Notes: generated by a model not told the origin, from the sequence alone. Counted from the first letter of the stretch, positions 44,498 to 54,699 are shown. The stretch: 64,000 nt of DNA from Cyanobacteria bacterium FACHB-63 (GCA_014695255.1 JACJNX010000061.1:372001-436000), one strand, 5' to 3'. A program made the numbers and translations.

Positions 44498-46714
44498 ATG
44501 AGTAAACCCTTCACGCGACCACTCGGATTTTGCAGAAAAATCTCAACCCGGCTGCGACGGAGCGCCAAATTTTGGCTTCCTGCCTCTGTTATTGCAGGCT
44601 GCGTGATTGGAGTCCGATTCACCGGCGCGCTCCAATCCTGGGAACTCGGCAGTCTCGATATCTTCTTTCGGCTGCGTCCGCTTGAAGCCGTGGACGATCG
44701 CATCATCATTGTCGGCATTCGCGAAGAAGAGTTGCAGCGCTATAGATGGCCGATCGGCGATCGCACGTTGGCAAGACTGCTGGAAACCATTCAGTCTGCA
44801 AAGCCCCGTGCGATCGGGCTAGATATCTATCGTGATGTTCGAGTTGATGACGGACACGCCGAACTGGTGACCACCTTCAGAACGATGCCGAACCTGATTG
44901 GAATTCAGCAAATGCCTGATTCATCCGGGCGAGGGGTTGCACCTCCACCCGTACTGGAGGAGCTAAAACAGGTCGGTTTTAACAACGTGATCTATGATGC
45001 CGATCGCAAAATTCGACGGGCGCTACTGTACTGGTTTGATGCTGACAAGCGCAAGCATCGCAGCTTTTCCATGCAATTGGCGCTGCTATATCTCAAAGAA
45101 AAGGGCATTCAAGAAGAAGGCGCGAAGCACGATCGTAGACAGTTGCAGCTCGGACAGGCAGTGTTTCAACGCTTTCAGTCTAGCGATGGAGTTTACGCGA
45201 ATGCCGATGCGGGTGGATATCAGATTTTGGCAAACTTCCGGGGTGGGGCGAGACGCTTTCGCACGGTTTGGATGCAAGACATTCTGGAGGGTAAGGTTCC
45301 TGCTGAGAAACTGCGCGATCGAATTGTGTTAATCGGCTCATTTGCCCCCAGCCTGAAGGATTTTTCTGCGACCTCGTATTCTGGCAGCATCAATCGTCCC
45401 CCCGAAGATGTCGCGGGAGTGGAGATTCAGGCGAATATTATTAGCCAGATTCTGAGTGAAACGCTGGATGGGCGGACGCAGCTTAAGTCTTGGAGTGAGC
45501 CGATCGATGTGATTTGGATCTGGGTCTGGTCGATCGTGGGTATCAGCGTGAGCTGGCATTTGCGGCTTCCTCAACGAAATTTGATTGCTGTGGTTGTGAT
45601 TGGTAGCGGTCTGGTTGCAATCTGCTACGGCTTATTTCTGGCAGGCTGGATTGTGCCATTAATTCCGGCAGGCATTGTACTGTCCGCCTCCACTGCTGCG
45701 GTGATTGCTGCGATCGCGCATTCTGAAGAAGAATTGAAGCGATCGAAGGAATTTTTACATTCCATTATTCAGTCGATTCCTGATCCGGTCTTTGTGAAGG
45801 ATCAACAGCATCGCTGGATTGTGCTAAATGAGGCTTACTCGAAGCTTCTCGGAAAGCCGATTTCCGAGGTGATTGAAAAGTCAGATTATGAAGTCTTTCC
45901 AGAACATGAAGCGGAAGTGTTTTGGCAGCAAGATGATCTGGTTTTCAAACATGGGAATGAAATAGAACACGAAGAAGAATTCACCAATGCAAATGGAATC
46001 ACGTATAAAATTGCTACGAAACGATCGCAGCATAAAGATGCAGCAGGCAATCTTTTTTTAGTCGGTGTAATTCGAGATATTACACAGCGAAAAACGATCG
46101 AAGCTCAACTCAGACAAACCGCAGAGGAATTATCTCAGTCGAACGCGCAACTCCGCTTAAGTCAAGAGCGATTAAACTACATTGCAAATCACGATGTATT
46201 AACCGGATTACCCAATCGTGCATTGCTTTACGATCGCATTACTCAAGCGTTGGGGATTGCCAGATCAAACGATCAAATTCTGGCACTGATGTTCATCGAT
46301 TTAGATGGATTTAAACAGATTAATGATCGGTTAGGTCATCCGATCGGTGATTTATTGTTGCAAGCAGTTGCGAAACGATTGACCGGATGTTTAAGAGCGA
46401 GTGACACGGTTGCGCGATTGGGTGGAGATGAGTTCGTTGTGCTACTGCCCACGATTCCAGGTGTACAGGATGTCGCACAAGTTGGACGCAAAATTCTCAA
46501 CACCTTATCGCAAGCCTTCGCGATTTCGGGAGAAACATTATCTGTCACGGCAAGCATTGGGATTTCCTTGTTTCCCAATCACAGCGAGCGCTTAGAAACA
46601 CTGATTGAACTGGCAGACAAAGCCATGTATGAGGCAAAAAAAACCGGCAAAGGTCGATTTGCATTTGCCGATCCGCTTCCGGTTGAAAATTCAAATGTGG
46701 GCGATCGTGATTAA
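44498..46714 (+). CDS. CHASE2-PAS-GGDEF diguanylate cyclase
   Basis: Membrane sensor of 738 residues predicted to make cyclic di-GMP. An N-terminal membrane helix (about 25-45) leads to an extracytoplasmic CHASE2 domain (DDRIIIVGIREEELQRYRWP, partly DDRIIIVGI), then three transmembrane helices at about 345-410. A PAS domain (about 420-540; VIRDITQRKTIEA at its end) links to GGDEF (about 565-730). The catalytic motif GGDEF is intact and the inhibitory I-site RASD lies five residues upstream, so product feedback is expected. Its stop codon overlaps the convergent Usp gene by 4 bases. Confidence 0.93.
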   Translation: MSKPFTRPLGFCRKISTRLRRSAKFWLPASVIAGCVIGVRFTGALQSWELGSLDIFFRLRPLEAVDDRIIIVGIREEELQRYRWPIGDRTLARLLETIQSAKPRAIGLDIYRDVRVDDGHAELVTTFRTMPNLIGIQQMPDSSGRGVAPPPVLEELKQVGFNNVIYDADRKIRRALLYWFDADKRKHRSFSMQLALLYLKEKGIQEEGAKHDRRQLQLGQAVFQRFQSSDGVYANADAGGYQILANFRGGARRFRTVWMQDILEGKVPAEKLRDRIVLIGSFAPSLKDFSATSYSGSINRPPEDVAGVEIQANIISQILSETLDGRTQLKSWSEPIDVIWIWVWSIVGISVSWHLRLPQRNLIAVVVIGSGLVAICYGLFLAGWIVPLIPAGIVLSASTAAVIAAIAHSEEELKRSKEFLHSIIQSIPDPVFVKDQQHRWIVLNEAYSKLLGKPISEVIEKSDYEVFPEHEAEVFWQQDDLVFKHGNEIEHEEEFTNANGITYKIATKRSQHKDAAGNLFLVGVIRDITQRKTIEAQLRQTAEELSQSNAQLRLSQERLNYIANHDVLTGLPNRALLYDRITQALGIARSNDQILALMFIDLDGFKQINDRLGHPIGDLLLQAVAKRLTGCLRASDTVARLGGDEFVVLLPTIPGVQDVAQVGRKILNTLSQAFAISGETLSVTASIGISLFPNHSERLETLIELADKAMYEAKKTGKGRFAFADPLPVENSNVGDRD

Positions 46715-47556
46715 CTAACGGTTCGCGTTAACAGCACCGGACAGTTTGCATACACCCGCACATAGTCAGATAGTGATGTTCCCAACAGGCGATCGAGATC
46801 TGGCAGTCCTTTAGCCACCGAAGGTCTGCGATCGGGTGATCCGAGCATCAATAAATCTGCTTTTGTTTCATCAGCGACCCGGCAAATCGCTTGACCTGCC
46901 TTACCGACTGCTGTAACTGCGCGGTAGCTCACACCGTACTGCTTCGCTTGAGCGATCGCTTCTGCAAAAACCGGATTTTTCTCGGCTTCGGCTCCGGCTC
47001 GTTCACTCGCTTTGGGATCAGAATCGATGTGGATCAGCGTCAACTGTCCGCCTTTGATATCCCGGATGAGAGAGAGTGCCAAAGTAAGACACTGCTTTGA
47101 GGCTTCGGATTTGTCGATCGCCACTGCAATTCGATTGATTGCCCGCACATAGATGTCATCTTTGACCAGCAGCATCGGACGTGACGAAAGCTGAAATACA
47201 TACTGACTGACGGAATTTTCCAAAATCGAAACCAGTCGCTTGAGGCCTCGCGATCCCATGATAATCAAGTCTGCATTCACTTCGTCGGCGGCTTTTAGCA
47301 CTTCCGTTTTGGGATCGCCCTGCCGCAGCATTGCCGAAACGTGATTCGGTTCTAGTTTGAGCGACTGTACCGCCTGTGCCAGCACTTTTCCGCCTTCTTC
47401 CCACTTTTCGGTCATCGCGTCTGCGCTAGTTTGCGGGGGAACGACGTGCAGCACTGTTACCATAGCTCGCTGGATCGACGGAATCGCCATCAGCGCTTTC
47501 AGCATATCCTCGGAACGTCCTGTACCCGAATCCGCTAATAAAATTTTTTCGATCAT
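46711..47556 (-). CDS. Tandem universal stress protein
   Basis: Two Usp domains in one 281-residue chain. Domain 1 (1-140) has KILLADSGTGRSEDML and the nucleotide-binding MGSRGLKRLVSILENSVSQ motif (G-2x-G-9x-S type). Domain 2 (about 150-281) starts INRIAVAIDKSEASKQCL and ends with MLGSPDRR...LLGTSLSDYV, with a less canonical loop. Tandem Usp proteins are common in cyanobacteria. A role in stress responses is assumed from the family. It converges on the cyclase gene with a 4-base overlap. Confidence 0.9.
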   Translation of the reverse strand: MIEKILLADSGTGRSEDMLKALMAIPSIQRAMVTVLHVVPPQTSADAMTEKWEEGGKVLAQAVQSLKLEPNHVSAMLRQGDPKTEVLKAADEVNADLIIMGSRGLKRLVSILENSVSQYVFQLSSRPMLLVKDDIYVRAINRIAVAIDKSEASKQCLTLALSLIRDIKGGQLTLIHIDSDPKASERAGAEAEKNPVFAEAIAQAKQYGVSYRAVTAVGKAGQAICRVADETKADLLMLGSPDRRPSVAKGLPDLDRLLGTSLSDYVRVYANCPVLLTRTVS

Positions 47557-47693
47557 CGCTTCGCCTCGTTTCTGCGTAGACTTTAAAACAGAGTGGTGTT
47601 TAGAGATCGAGAGTGATTTTTCTCGGTCTGCGCCTGTTTCAAGTCTAGGCGGTGGCGCTACTCTGTGTTCATTATGGTTTGTAAAGGACGATC

Positions 47694-48158
47694 GTGTCTC
47701 AATCCCCTCACCTACCCACTTCAGATCTAGTTCCTGCGCCGATCGCGCCTAATTGGTTTGATTATCCGATCACGGTCTACGCTCACCATACGGATTTTGC
47801 CGGGATTGTTTGGCACGGTAGCTATATTGCTTGGCTGGAAGAAGCCCGGATCGAGTTTCTCAAGTCGCGTGGCATTGATTTCGCGCAGTTGGTAGAAATG
47901 GGCTGCAATTTGCCTGTGATTGATCTCTCGATTCGCTATCATCAGTCGCTTCGCATGGGAATGAAGGCGATCGTGAGAACGCAATTGATGCCGATCGAGG
48001 GTGTCAAGCTTCCGGTTGGGTATGAGATTCGCTCGCTCGATCATACGGTGCTGTATGTCAGCGGTCGGGTGGTGCTGGTGGCAGTGGATATGGAGAAAGG
48101 CAAGATTTTAAGACGACTGCCGCCAACGGTTCAAAGTGCTTTAGCGATCGTGCGTTAA
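47694..48158 (+). CDS. Hotdog acyl-CoA thioesterase (DHNA-CoA thioesterase-like)
   Basis: Thioesterase of the 4-hydroxybenzoyl-CoA type, 154 residues. VYAHHTDFAGIVWHGSYIAWLEEAR holds the catalytic Asp and hotdog helix (quoted in part: HTDFAGIVWHGSY). Cyanobacterial proteins of this kind hydrolyse 1,4-dihydroxy-2-naphthoyl-CoA in phylloquinone synthesis, an established activity of Slr0204. Assignment here is by resemblance, since other acyl-CoA thioesterases share the motif. The start is a GTG, with AAGGA a few bases upstream. No other men genes are in the window. Confidence 0.82.
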   Translation: MSQSPHLPTSDLVPAPIAPNWFDYPITVYAHHTDFAGIVWHGSYIAWLEEARIEFLKSRGIDFAQLVEMGCNLPVIDLSIRYHQSLRMGMKAIVRTQLMPIEGVKLPVGYEIRSLDHTVLYVSGRVVLVAVDMEKGKILRRLPPTVQSALAIVR

Positions 48159-48356
48159 AGAGTTAGGGAAAGACTTCTATCGCTCTAAAGCAACGGCAGA
48201 CGAATCACAGGATGAGCAAGCCTGAGTGTGGCTAAATTCTAGTGAGAAAAGAAATGTATTTCCGTGCAGTCTGAACTTCAGCAGGCATCATTTGCGCGAT
48301 GTTGGGGAAGTCTAGGGGGATACACCGGAAGTGCGTCTTTGATTTGAGAAGTTCTC

Positions 48357-49019
48357 ATGAAGCAAGAATTCTACAGCCCTGACGATCGTTACGCTGCGTT
48401 TCCGGCATCTGTGAATCCACCGGATGCCTTGGCTGAGTTTTGGGATGGACTCGATGAGGAAAATTCTGAAGACTCGCAGAGCAACAGAAACGAGACGTTA
48501 ACGATCGAGCGCGATGCTCAGGCGACGATCGAGCCACCGCCCGGACTGCCGGATGCGAAGCCCCGCTACATTCAAGGTGTTGTCATCGGGACACAAGCTT
48601 ACCTTGTGACCAACTTGCTCAAACAGGAATCGATCACCCTGAGACAGTCGCAAAGGGTCTGGACGATCGGGCGGAATCGATCGGCAGCGCTCCCTCTGCA
48701 AGATCGCAAATTATCGCGTCGTCATGCGGTGATTCTGTATCGCGAGGGTCGTTTTTATCTGATCGATCTCAACAGCATGAATGGGTCTTACGTCAATGGT
48801 GTTCGCGTTCAACAGCGCCAGCTACTTCACGATGGAGATTGCATCTGCGTGGGAAGCACTCGATTTTTCTTTTTCGTCAGTGTCCAAGAACGGGCGGCTC
48901 AAGCGCTACACCCTGAAGTGCTGGAGCGGTTAAACAATGCAGAAGCGCGGAACGGTGCATTTATTGACTTCTCGGAACTCCAAGAAGAGATTTCGTTCAA
49001 TCTGAATAAAGCGGATTAG
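48357..49019 (+). CDS. FHA domain protein
   Basis: A 220-residue protein with an FHA phosphothreonine-binding domain at about residues 85-175. Conserved residues are in [13 protein letters not shown] (Gly-Arg), KLSRRHAVI (Ser, Arg, His) and [12 protein letters not shown] (Asn-Gly). The N terminus (1-75) is acidic and probably disordered; the C-terminal tail has a short helix. It likely docks to a protein phosphorylated by a Ser/Thr kinase. The stop overlaps the convergent dehydrogenase gene by 4 bases. Confidence 0.9.
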   Translation: MKQEFYSPDDRYAAFPASVNPPDALAEFWDGLDEENSEDSQSNRNETLTIERDAQATIEPPPGLPDAKPRYIQGVVIGTQAYLVTNLLKQESITLRQSQRVWTIGRNRSAALPLQDRKLSRRHAVILYREGRFYLIDLNSMNGSYVNGVRVQQRQLLHDGDCICVGSTRFFFFVSVQERAAQALHPEVLERLNNAEARNGAFIDFSELQEEISFNLNKAD

Positions 49020-50494
49020 AATTGCCGCGTCCAATCTTGCCAGCGTTCGACAATCACTTTCGTTTGGGTGAAAAATTCGATCGCCTGCCAGCCCTGACCG
49101 TGGAGATCTCCGAAGAAGCTTTCTTTCCAGCCGCTAAACGGAAAGAATGCCATCGGTGCGGCAACGCCAATATTGATGCCGATGTTTCCGGCTTCAGCTT
49201 CATAGCGGAATTTGCGGGCAGCGGCTCCGCTGGAGGTAAAGAGCGATGCCATGTTGCCGTACTGACTGCGATTAATCAGGGCGATCGCATCGTCGATCGA
49301 GTCCAAGTGAATCAGACTCAGCACCGGACCAAAAATCTCAGTCTGAGCGATTTTCCCGGTCGGATCGATGTTTTGCAGAATGGTTGGGCGAACAAAATAG
49401 CCGTTTTCGTAGCCGGAAATTTGCGCCGATCGACCATCGACTAAAATATTTGCGCCTTCGGTTTCAGCTTGATTAATGATCGATTCGATCCGGGTTTTAC
49501 TTTGATTGTTGATGACAGGTCCCATTTGCACTCCTGTATCGAGTCCGAATCCGACTTGTCGAGTGGTAGCAGCTTCGGCGATCGCATCCGTAAAAGTGGT
49601 TTTGGCACTGCCGACGGTGATGGCGATCGAGGCGGCTAAACAGCGCTGACCCGCACAGCCAAAAGCACTATCCGCCATGATTTTCGTAGTCATGGTAATG
49701 TCTGCATCGGGCAGAACAATCACCGGATTTTTGGCACCCCCTTGACACTGCGATCGTTTCCCGTTTGCGGCGGCTCGACTGTAGACATACTTCGCAACTG
49801 GGCTGGAACCGACAAAGCTAATGGCTCGAATGTTTGGATGATCGAGCAAGGCATCAACGACTTCTTTCGCACCATTGACTAAATTGATCACACCCTTGGG
49901 TAAGCCTGTTTGCTCGATCAGATTAAAAATCTTTTGCATTGTGAGCGGCACTCGCTCAGAAGGCTTGATGATGCAGGTATTGCCACAGGCGATCGCATAC
50001 GGCATAAACCAAAAGGGAATCATTCCCGGAAAGTTAAACGGCGTAATGATTGCGGTGACTCCCAAAGGTTGCCGGATCATGTGTTCATCAATACCACGGG
50101 CAATGTCTTCGGAGTTGTAGCCCTGCATCAGAATTGGAATGCCGCAAGCGACTTCAACATTTTCGATCGCTCGTCGCATTTCGCCTTTGGATTCTGCGAT
50201 CGTTTTACCGCATTCGAGGGTGATGGTTTGGGCGATGTCCTCGTAGTGTTCTTCGAGTAGTGCTTTGAGCTTGAAAAGGTACTGAACGCGCTCGGTTGCG
50301 GGGGTGCGTCTCCAAGTCGGAAAGGCAGCTTGAGCGGCGTTGGCAGCGCGATCGACTTCGCTTGCAGGAGAGAGAGGAACCTTGCTGAGGACTTCGATCG
50401 TGGCGGGGTTAATGACTTCTAGATAAGTTTCGGCAGTCGGTGTAGACCATTCACCATTAATGTAGTTTTGAACGATCGAAGAAGATTGCGTCAT
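49016..50494 (-). CDS. mmsA: CoA-acylating methylmalonate-semialdehyde dehydrogenase
   Basis: Aldehyde dehydrogenase family enzyme of 492 residues matching the MmsA/IolA branch, which converts methylmalonate or malonate semialdehyde to propionyl- or acetyl-CoA with NAD+. The NAD region [20 protein letters not shown] (20 residues), [14 protein letters not shown], the nucleophile Cys in GCAGQRCLA and [14 protein letters not shown] are typical. One point is unusual: [12 protein letters not shown] has Gln-Gly where other ALDHs have a Glu before Leu-Gly-Gly, which is normal for this branch that lacks the general-base Glu. No valine or inositol catabolic neighbours are present. Confidence 0.92.
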   Translation of the reverse strand: MTQSSSIVQNYINGEWSTPTAETYLEVINPATIEVLSKVPLSPASEVDRAANAAQAAFPTWRRTPATERVQYLFKLKALLEEHYEDIAQTITLECGKTIAESKGEMRRAIENVEVACGIPILMQGYNSEDIARGIDEHMIRQPLGVTAIITPFNFPGMIPFWFMPYAIACGNTCIIKPSERVPLTMQKIFNLIEQTGLPKGVINLVNGAKEVVDALLDHPNIRAISFVGSSPVAKYVYSRAAANGKRSQCQGGAKNPVIVLPDADITMTTKIMADSAFGCAGQRCLAASIAITVGSAKTTFTDAIAEAATTRQVGFGLDTGVQMGPVINNQSKTRIESIINQAETEGANILVDGRSAQISGYENGYFVRPTILQNIDPTGKIAQTEIFGPVLSLIHLDSIDDAIALINRSQYGNMASLFTSSGAAARKFRYEAEAGNIGINIGVAAPMAFFPFSGWKESFFGDLHGQGWQAIEFFTQTKVIVERWQDWTRQF

Positions 50495-50617
50495 GATTTT
50501 TCCTCACTCTCAGCTTCGATCATAATGGGCGATCGCGATTAGCTAAAGTCGATGCAGTCATTCGGCGTTTCAGCGAATTCACGGTAGATTAAGAACTTGC
50601 CCTCTCACAATGTGTTT

Positions 50618-53600
50618 ATGCACCGAATCGCTGCGACTCCTGGAGGTTGGACTCCTGATCTCGAAGGCGTTGTGTTTATCGAGCAAGCTCCTGCCCCGAT
50701 CGTGGTGATCACGGCAGCAGATACCGATATTCAAACGCTCTCAAGTGCGATTACTCAATTGCCTTCTGGATTTCCCGAAGTGCGGGGCGTGAATTTGCTT
50801 CAGCTTCAGCAGCAATTGACGATCGATACCTATGCAGAAGAGGTGTTAGAAGCAGCAAAGGTGATTGTGCTGCGGATTATTGGGGGGCGATCGTATTGGT
50901 CGTATGGTTTGGAAGTCGTGCGCGAAACGGCGGAGCAATCGGGGGCGACTTTGATTGTGCTGCCAGGGGACGATCGACCGGATTTAGATCTGATGAGCCA
51001 TTCGACGGTTCCGTTTGCTCAGGTTGAGCGAGTTTGGCGCTATTTCAACGAAGGTGGAGTCGAGAACTATCGCAATGCGATCCAGTTTTTAGCGAAGACT
51101 TATTTGGGCGTTGAGGCTGAATTCGCTGATCCACAGGTTGTGCCGCGTGTGGGATTGTATCGAACAGGTGAGCAATGCAGCTATCGATCGGGTAAATGTT
51201 GCAGCGTTCGCAAAGTTGGAATTTTGTTTTATCGCGCTCATTATCTTTCGGGTAATACTGCAGTGATCGATGACCTGTGTGCGGCGTTGTGCGATCGTGA
51301 TTTATGTCCTGTTCCCATTTTTGTTTCTTCGCTGCGTGATCCGGATGTTCAAAGTGAATTGCTGACTTGTTTTCAACCGAAGGATCGACCAAGTATCGAT
51401 ATTCTTCTGAATACGACAAGCTTTTCATTGGGTTCTGCGATTCCGTTTGGAATGACTGCTGCGGCAGATGCGCCAGAGTTGTGGCAATCGTTAGATATTC
51501 CAGTGCTTCAAGTAATTTTAAGCGGTGGCACATTGGAACAATGGCAAGCACAACTGCGGGGACTTTCGCCGCGAGATACTGCAATTAATGTGGCATTGCC
51601 TGAAGTGGATGGACGGATTATTAGTCGAGCAATTTCGTTTAAGGCGGTGCAGGCAAAACATCCGGAGTTGCAAACGGAAGTTGTCACTTATCAGGCGGTG
51701 CGCGATCGGGTCGAATTCGTTGCGGATTTAACTCGAAATTGGGTCGAATTGCGACGGAGTGAGAAGCGCGATCGTAAAGTTGCGCTGATTTTAGCGAATT
51801 ACCCAACTCGCGATGGTCGCCTAGCCAATGGTGTTGGTTTGGATACACCTGCAAGCTGTATTGAAATTCTCAAAGCGCTACAACACGAAGGATATACAGT
51901 TGATAACATTCCTGAGAATGGAGACGAATTAGTTCTGCGATTAACAAAGGGCGTGACAAATGATCCAGAAGCGAGAGAATTACGTAATGTGAATCAATTG
52001 CTACCGTTAGCAGAATATCAAACGTATTTTTCAACATTACCGCTATCGGTTCAAGCGTCGATCGGCGATCGCTGGAATTCAGCCGCAGAATCGTTTGCGA
52101 TTCCTGGAATTCAGCTTGGTAATGTGTTCGTTGGAATTCAACCTGCACGCGGATATGATCTCGATCCGTCTTTGAACTATCACGCTCCAGATTTAGAACC
52201 CACGCATCAATATTTAGCGTTCTACTACTGGGTGAGAGAAACCTTCGGCGCACAAGCGATCGTTCACGTTGGCAAACACGGAAATCTCGAATGGCTTCCG
52301 GGAAAAAGTGTGGCGCTTTCTGAGAATTGTTTTCCTGAAATTGCGATCGGCGCTCTCCCGCATTTTTATCCATTTATCGTCAATGATCCGGGTGAAGGCT
52401 CCCAAGCTAAACGTCGCGCCCAAGCGGTGATTCTCGATCATCTTACGCCACCGATGACTCGCGCAGAGCTTTATGGCGGCTTGCAAAAATTAGAGGCGCT
52501 GATCGATGAATATTACGAAGCGCAAAATCTTGATCCATCCCGGTTAAATGTGGTTCGCGATCGTATTATCGCTCTGGTTGAACAAGATAATCTTAAATCT
52601 GAACTTCCCAGCGATGCAGATTCGATTCTCGATTTGATTACGGATACCGATCGTTATCTCTGCGAATTGAAAGAAGCGCAGATTCGAGATGGATTACATA
52701 TTTTTGGAAAATGTCCAGAAGGGCGGCAGTTGAGAGATTTGATTGTGGCGATCGCACGTCATCCGCAGCCCGATCGAATTGGGCTAACCCGCGCTATTGC
52801 TGAAGAGTGGGGACTTGATTTTGATCCGTTGACTGCTGATCCGGCAGAACTTTTAGACGAGCCGTTTGAAGTGATTCGCTACGATGAGGAATCCGGGAAG
52901 CCCCCTAAATCCCCCAGAATGGGGGACTTTGAGAGCAAAGAGATCTCCGGGCTGCAAGAGAATTTACAACCTTCAGAGTCCCCCACGAGTGGGGGATTTA
53001 GGGGGCAAGAAGCCGACCCAATCGCAGCGCGAAAAATCCGAACCGTCGGAGACGCGATCGCCGCGATCGAAACCGAAGCTGCAAACTTAGTCGATCGCCT
53101 ACTTCAGCAAGACATCCCCCAAAAACGCGCCTACACCGCCGAACTCAACTGGATTCAATCCTTTTTGCTTCCCGCTTTACAAAGCACTCATCAAGAAATC
53201 GACTTCCTTCTACATGGCTTAAATGGTGGCTACGTCCCCGCCGCACCATCGGGCGCACCTACGCGCGGACGACCCGAAGTTTTACCCACCGGACGGAATT
53301 TCTATTCGGTTGATATCCGATCGATTCCCACCGAAAGCGCGTGGCAAGTCGGACGTAAAGCCGCAGAAGCGATCGTCGAACGCTACACCCAAGAAAACGG
53401 AGAATACCCACGCACGATCGGGCTTTCCATCTGGGGAACTTCAACGATGCGAACAGGTGGAGACGATTTAGCGGAAGCCTTAGCATTACTTGGAGTTCAG
53501 CCTGTTTGGGATGGCATTTCTCGCCGCGTGGTTGATTTTGAAATTTTGCCGTTATTGGTGCTTGATCGTCCGCGTGTCGATGTGACATTGAGAATTTCGG

Positions 53601-54502
53601 GATTTTTCCGCGATGCGTTTCCGAATTTGATCGATTTATTTGATCAAGCGGTGAGTGCAGTTGCTCAACTCGATGAACCCCCCGATCAAAATCCCCTAGC
53701 CGCTCAAGCCAAACAAGAATCAGAAGTTTGGCAAACATCCGGCTTGAGTGCGGAACTTGCCGATCGACGATCGCGCCATCGCATTTTCGGCTCAAAACCG
53801 GGTGCATACGGGGCTGGACTTCAGGGATTAATTGAATCCCAAAATTGGGAAACCGATGAAGATCTCGCTCGCGCTTACATTAACTGGAGTAGTTACGCTT
53901 ACAGTAGTTCTGGTGTTGCTCAATCTGCTCCTGAAGCATTCCAGAATCGATTGAACCAGATGCAAATTGTTCTACAAAATCAGGATAACCAGGAACATGA
54001 TCTACTGGATTCCGATGATTATTATCAATTTCAAGGTGGATTAACCGCAGCCATTCGATCGACCCAAGGCAAAAATCCCACGACTTATTTTGGCGATCAT
54101 TCCCTGCCTGAAAATCCGAAGATCCGATCGCTCAAACAACAAATTGCACGAGTCTATCGATCGCGGGTGATCAATCCCAAATGGATTGCAGGCGCAATGC
54201 GACACGGCTATAAAGGCGCCTTTGAACTAGCAGCGACGATCGATTTTCTCTTCGCCTACGATGCCACGGCTCAATGCGTTGAAGACTATATGTTTCAAGG
54301 CGTTGCTGAAGCGTATCTATTCGATTCGACTGTGCAGAACTTCATTCAATCTAAAAATCCTTGGGCACTGCGAGATATGGCAGAACGATTGCTCGAAGCG
54401 AATCAGCGCGGATTCTGGCAGCAAGCCAACGAGAAAACCTTAGAGCAACTAAGAGAGATCGTGCTTGAAGCAGAAGGCGTGATCGAAGGACAAATCTCCT
54501 AA
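50618..54502 (+). CDS. cobN: Cobaltochelatase CobN (with in-frame repeat insertion)
   Basis: Large subunit of the ATP-dependent cobalt chelatase that inserts cobalt into the corrin ring, related to the ChlH/BchH magnesium chelatase subunit. VHVGKHGNLEWLPGKSVALS (20 residues) and FYYWVRETFGAQA are characteristic, and the C terminus has IAGAMRHGYKGAFELA and AYDATAQCVEDYMFQGV. At about 1294 residues it is full length. The frame opens with a TTG seven codons upstream, but the ATG at 50618 gives the usual MHRIAATPGGW. Residues about 761-796 are encoded by a palindromic repeat (52900-53006) that leaves the frame open; they form a Pro/Ser/Gly-rich linker between two conserved regions. CobST-type partners are not in the window. 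Confidence 0.95.
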   Translation: MHRIAATPGGWTPDLEGVVFIEQAPAPIVVITAADTDIQTLSSAITQLPSGFPEVRGVNLLQLQQQLTIDTYAEEVLEAAKVIVLRIIGGRSYWSYGLEVVRETAEQSGATLIVLPGDDRPDLDLMSHSTVPFAQVERVWRYFNEGGVENYRNAIQFLAKTYLGVEAEFADPQVVPRVGLYRTGEQCSYRSGKCCSVRKVGILFYRAHYLSGNTAVIDDLCAALCDRDLCPVPIFVSSLRDPDVQSELLTCFQPKDRPSIDILLNTTSFSLGSAIPFGMTAAADAPELWQSLDIPVLQVILSGGTLEQWQAQLRGLSPRDTAINVALPEVDGRIISRAISFKAVQAKHPELQTEVVTYQAVRDRVEFVADLTRNWVELRRSEKRDRKVALILANYPTRDGRLANGVGLDTPASCIEILKALQHEGYTVDNIPENGDELVLRLTKGVTNDPEARELRNVNQLLPLAEYQTYFSTLPLSVQASIGDRWNSAAESFAIPGIQLGNVFVGIQPARGYDLDPSLNYHAPDLEPTHQYLAFYYWVRETFGAQAIVHVGKHGNLEWLPGKSVALSENCFPEIAIGALPHFYPFIVNDPGEGSQAKRRAQAVILDHLTPPMTRAELYGGLQKLEALIDEYYEAQNLDPSRLNVVRDRIIALVEQDNLKSELPSDADSILDLITDTDRYLCELKEAQIRDGLHIFGKCPEGRQLRDLIVAIARHPQPDRIGLTRAIAEEWGLDFDPLTADPAELLDEPFEVIRYDEESGKPPKSPRMGDFESKEISGLQENLQPSESPTSGGFRGQEADPIAARKIRTVGDAIAAIETEAANLVDRLLQQDIPQKRAYTAELNWIQSFLLPALQSTHQEIDFLLHGLNGGYVPAAPSGAPTRGRPEVLPTGRNFYSVDIRSIPTESAWQVGRKAAEAIVERYTQENGEYPRTIGLSIWGTSTMRTGGDDLAEALALLGVQPVWDGISRRVVDFEILPLLVLDRPRVDVTLRISGFFRDAFPNLIDLFDQAVSAVAQLDEPPDQNPLAAQAKQESEVWQTSGLSAELADRRSRHRIFGSKPGAYGAGLQGLIESQNWETDEDLARAYINWSSYAYSSSGVAQSAPEAFQNRLNQMQIVLQNQDNQEHDLLDSDDYYQFQGGLTAAIRSTQGKNPTTYFGDHSLPENPKIRSLKQQIARVYRSRVINPKWIAGAMRHGYKGAFELAATIDFLFAYDATAQCVEDYMFQGVAEAYLFDSTVQNFIQSKNPWALRDMAERLLEANQRGFWQQANEKTLEQLREIVLEAEGVIEGQIS
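52900..53006. repeat. Palindromic repeat inserted in frame within cobN
   Basis: Arms GCCCCCTAAATCCCCCA (52900-52916) and TGGGGGATTTAGGGGGC (52990-53006) are a perfect 17-bp inverted repeat. Just inside, TGGGGGACTTTGA (52919-52931) and TCAGAGTCCCCCA (about 52974-52985) pair with one mismatch. CCCCCTAAATCCCCC palindromes are dispersed in cyanobacterial spacers. Here the element is translated without a stop. Confidence 0.85.
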
Positions 54503-54699
54503 AATCCCAGCAGCGACACTTTGATCCAACGGCGCGATCGTCCGGTTGAGGTCGCTTCTGAAACTTGCAGCGCAATCTTTAATTCGCTCAGAGGCTTAGC
54601 AGTTTGAGCGATCGGCGTATTGAAACACAGGGCGATCGCAATCACCAACACTAATGTCCAAGACAACGGAAATTTAAACAAGGGCAAAGGGCGATCCAT
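54499..54699 (-). CDS. Small exported hypothetical protein
   Basis: A 66-residue frame with a plausible signal sequence (FPLSWTLVLVIAIALCFNTPIAQ) and a short charged tail ending RRWIKVSLLGF. Its stop codon overlaps the cobN stop by 4 bases in a CTAA, the same arrangement as two other convergent pairs in the window. There is no clear ribosome site, and I know no family, so it may not be real. Confidence 0.4.
   Translation of the reverse strand: MDRPLPLFKFPLSWTLVLVIAIALCFNTPIAQTAKPLSELKIALQVSEATSTGRSRRWIKVSLLGF

Noticed and set aside
50495-50617. Cobalamin riboswitch ahead of cobN
   Set aside because: No B12-box-like or other conserved riboswitch core is visible in the 123-base spacer.
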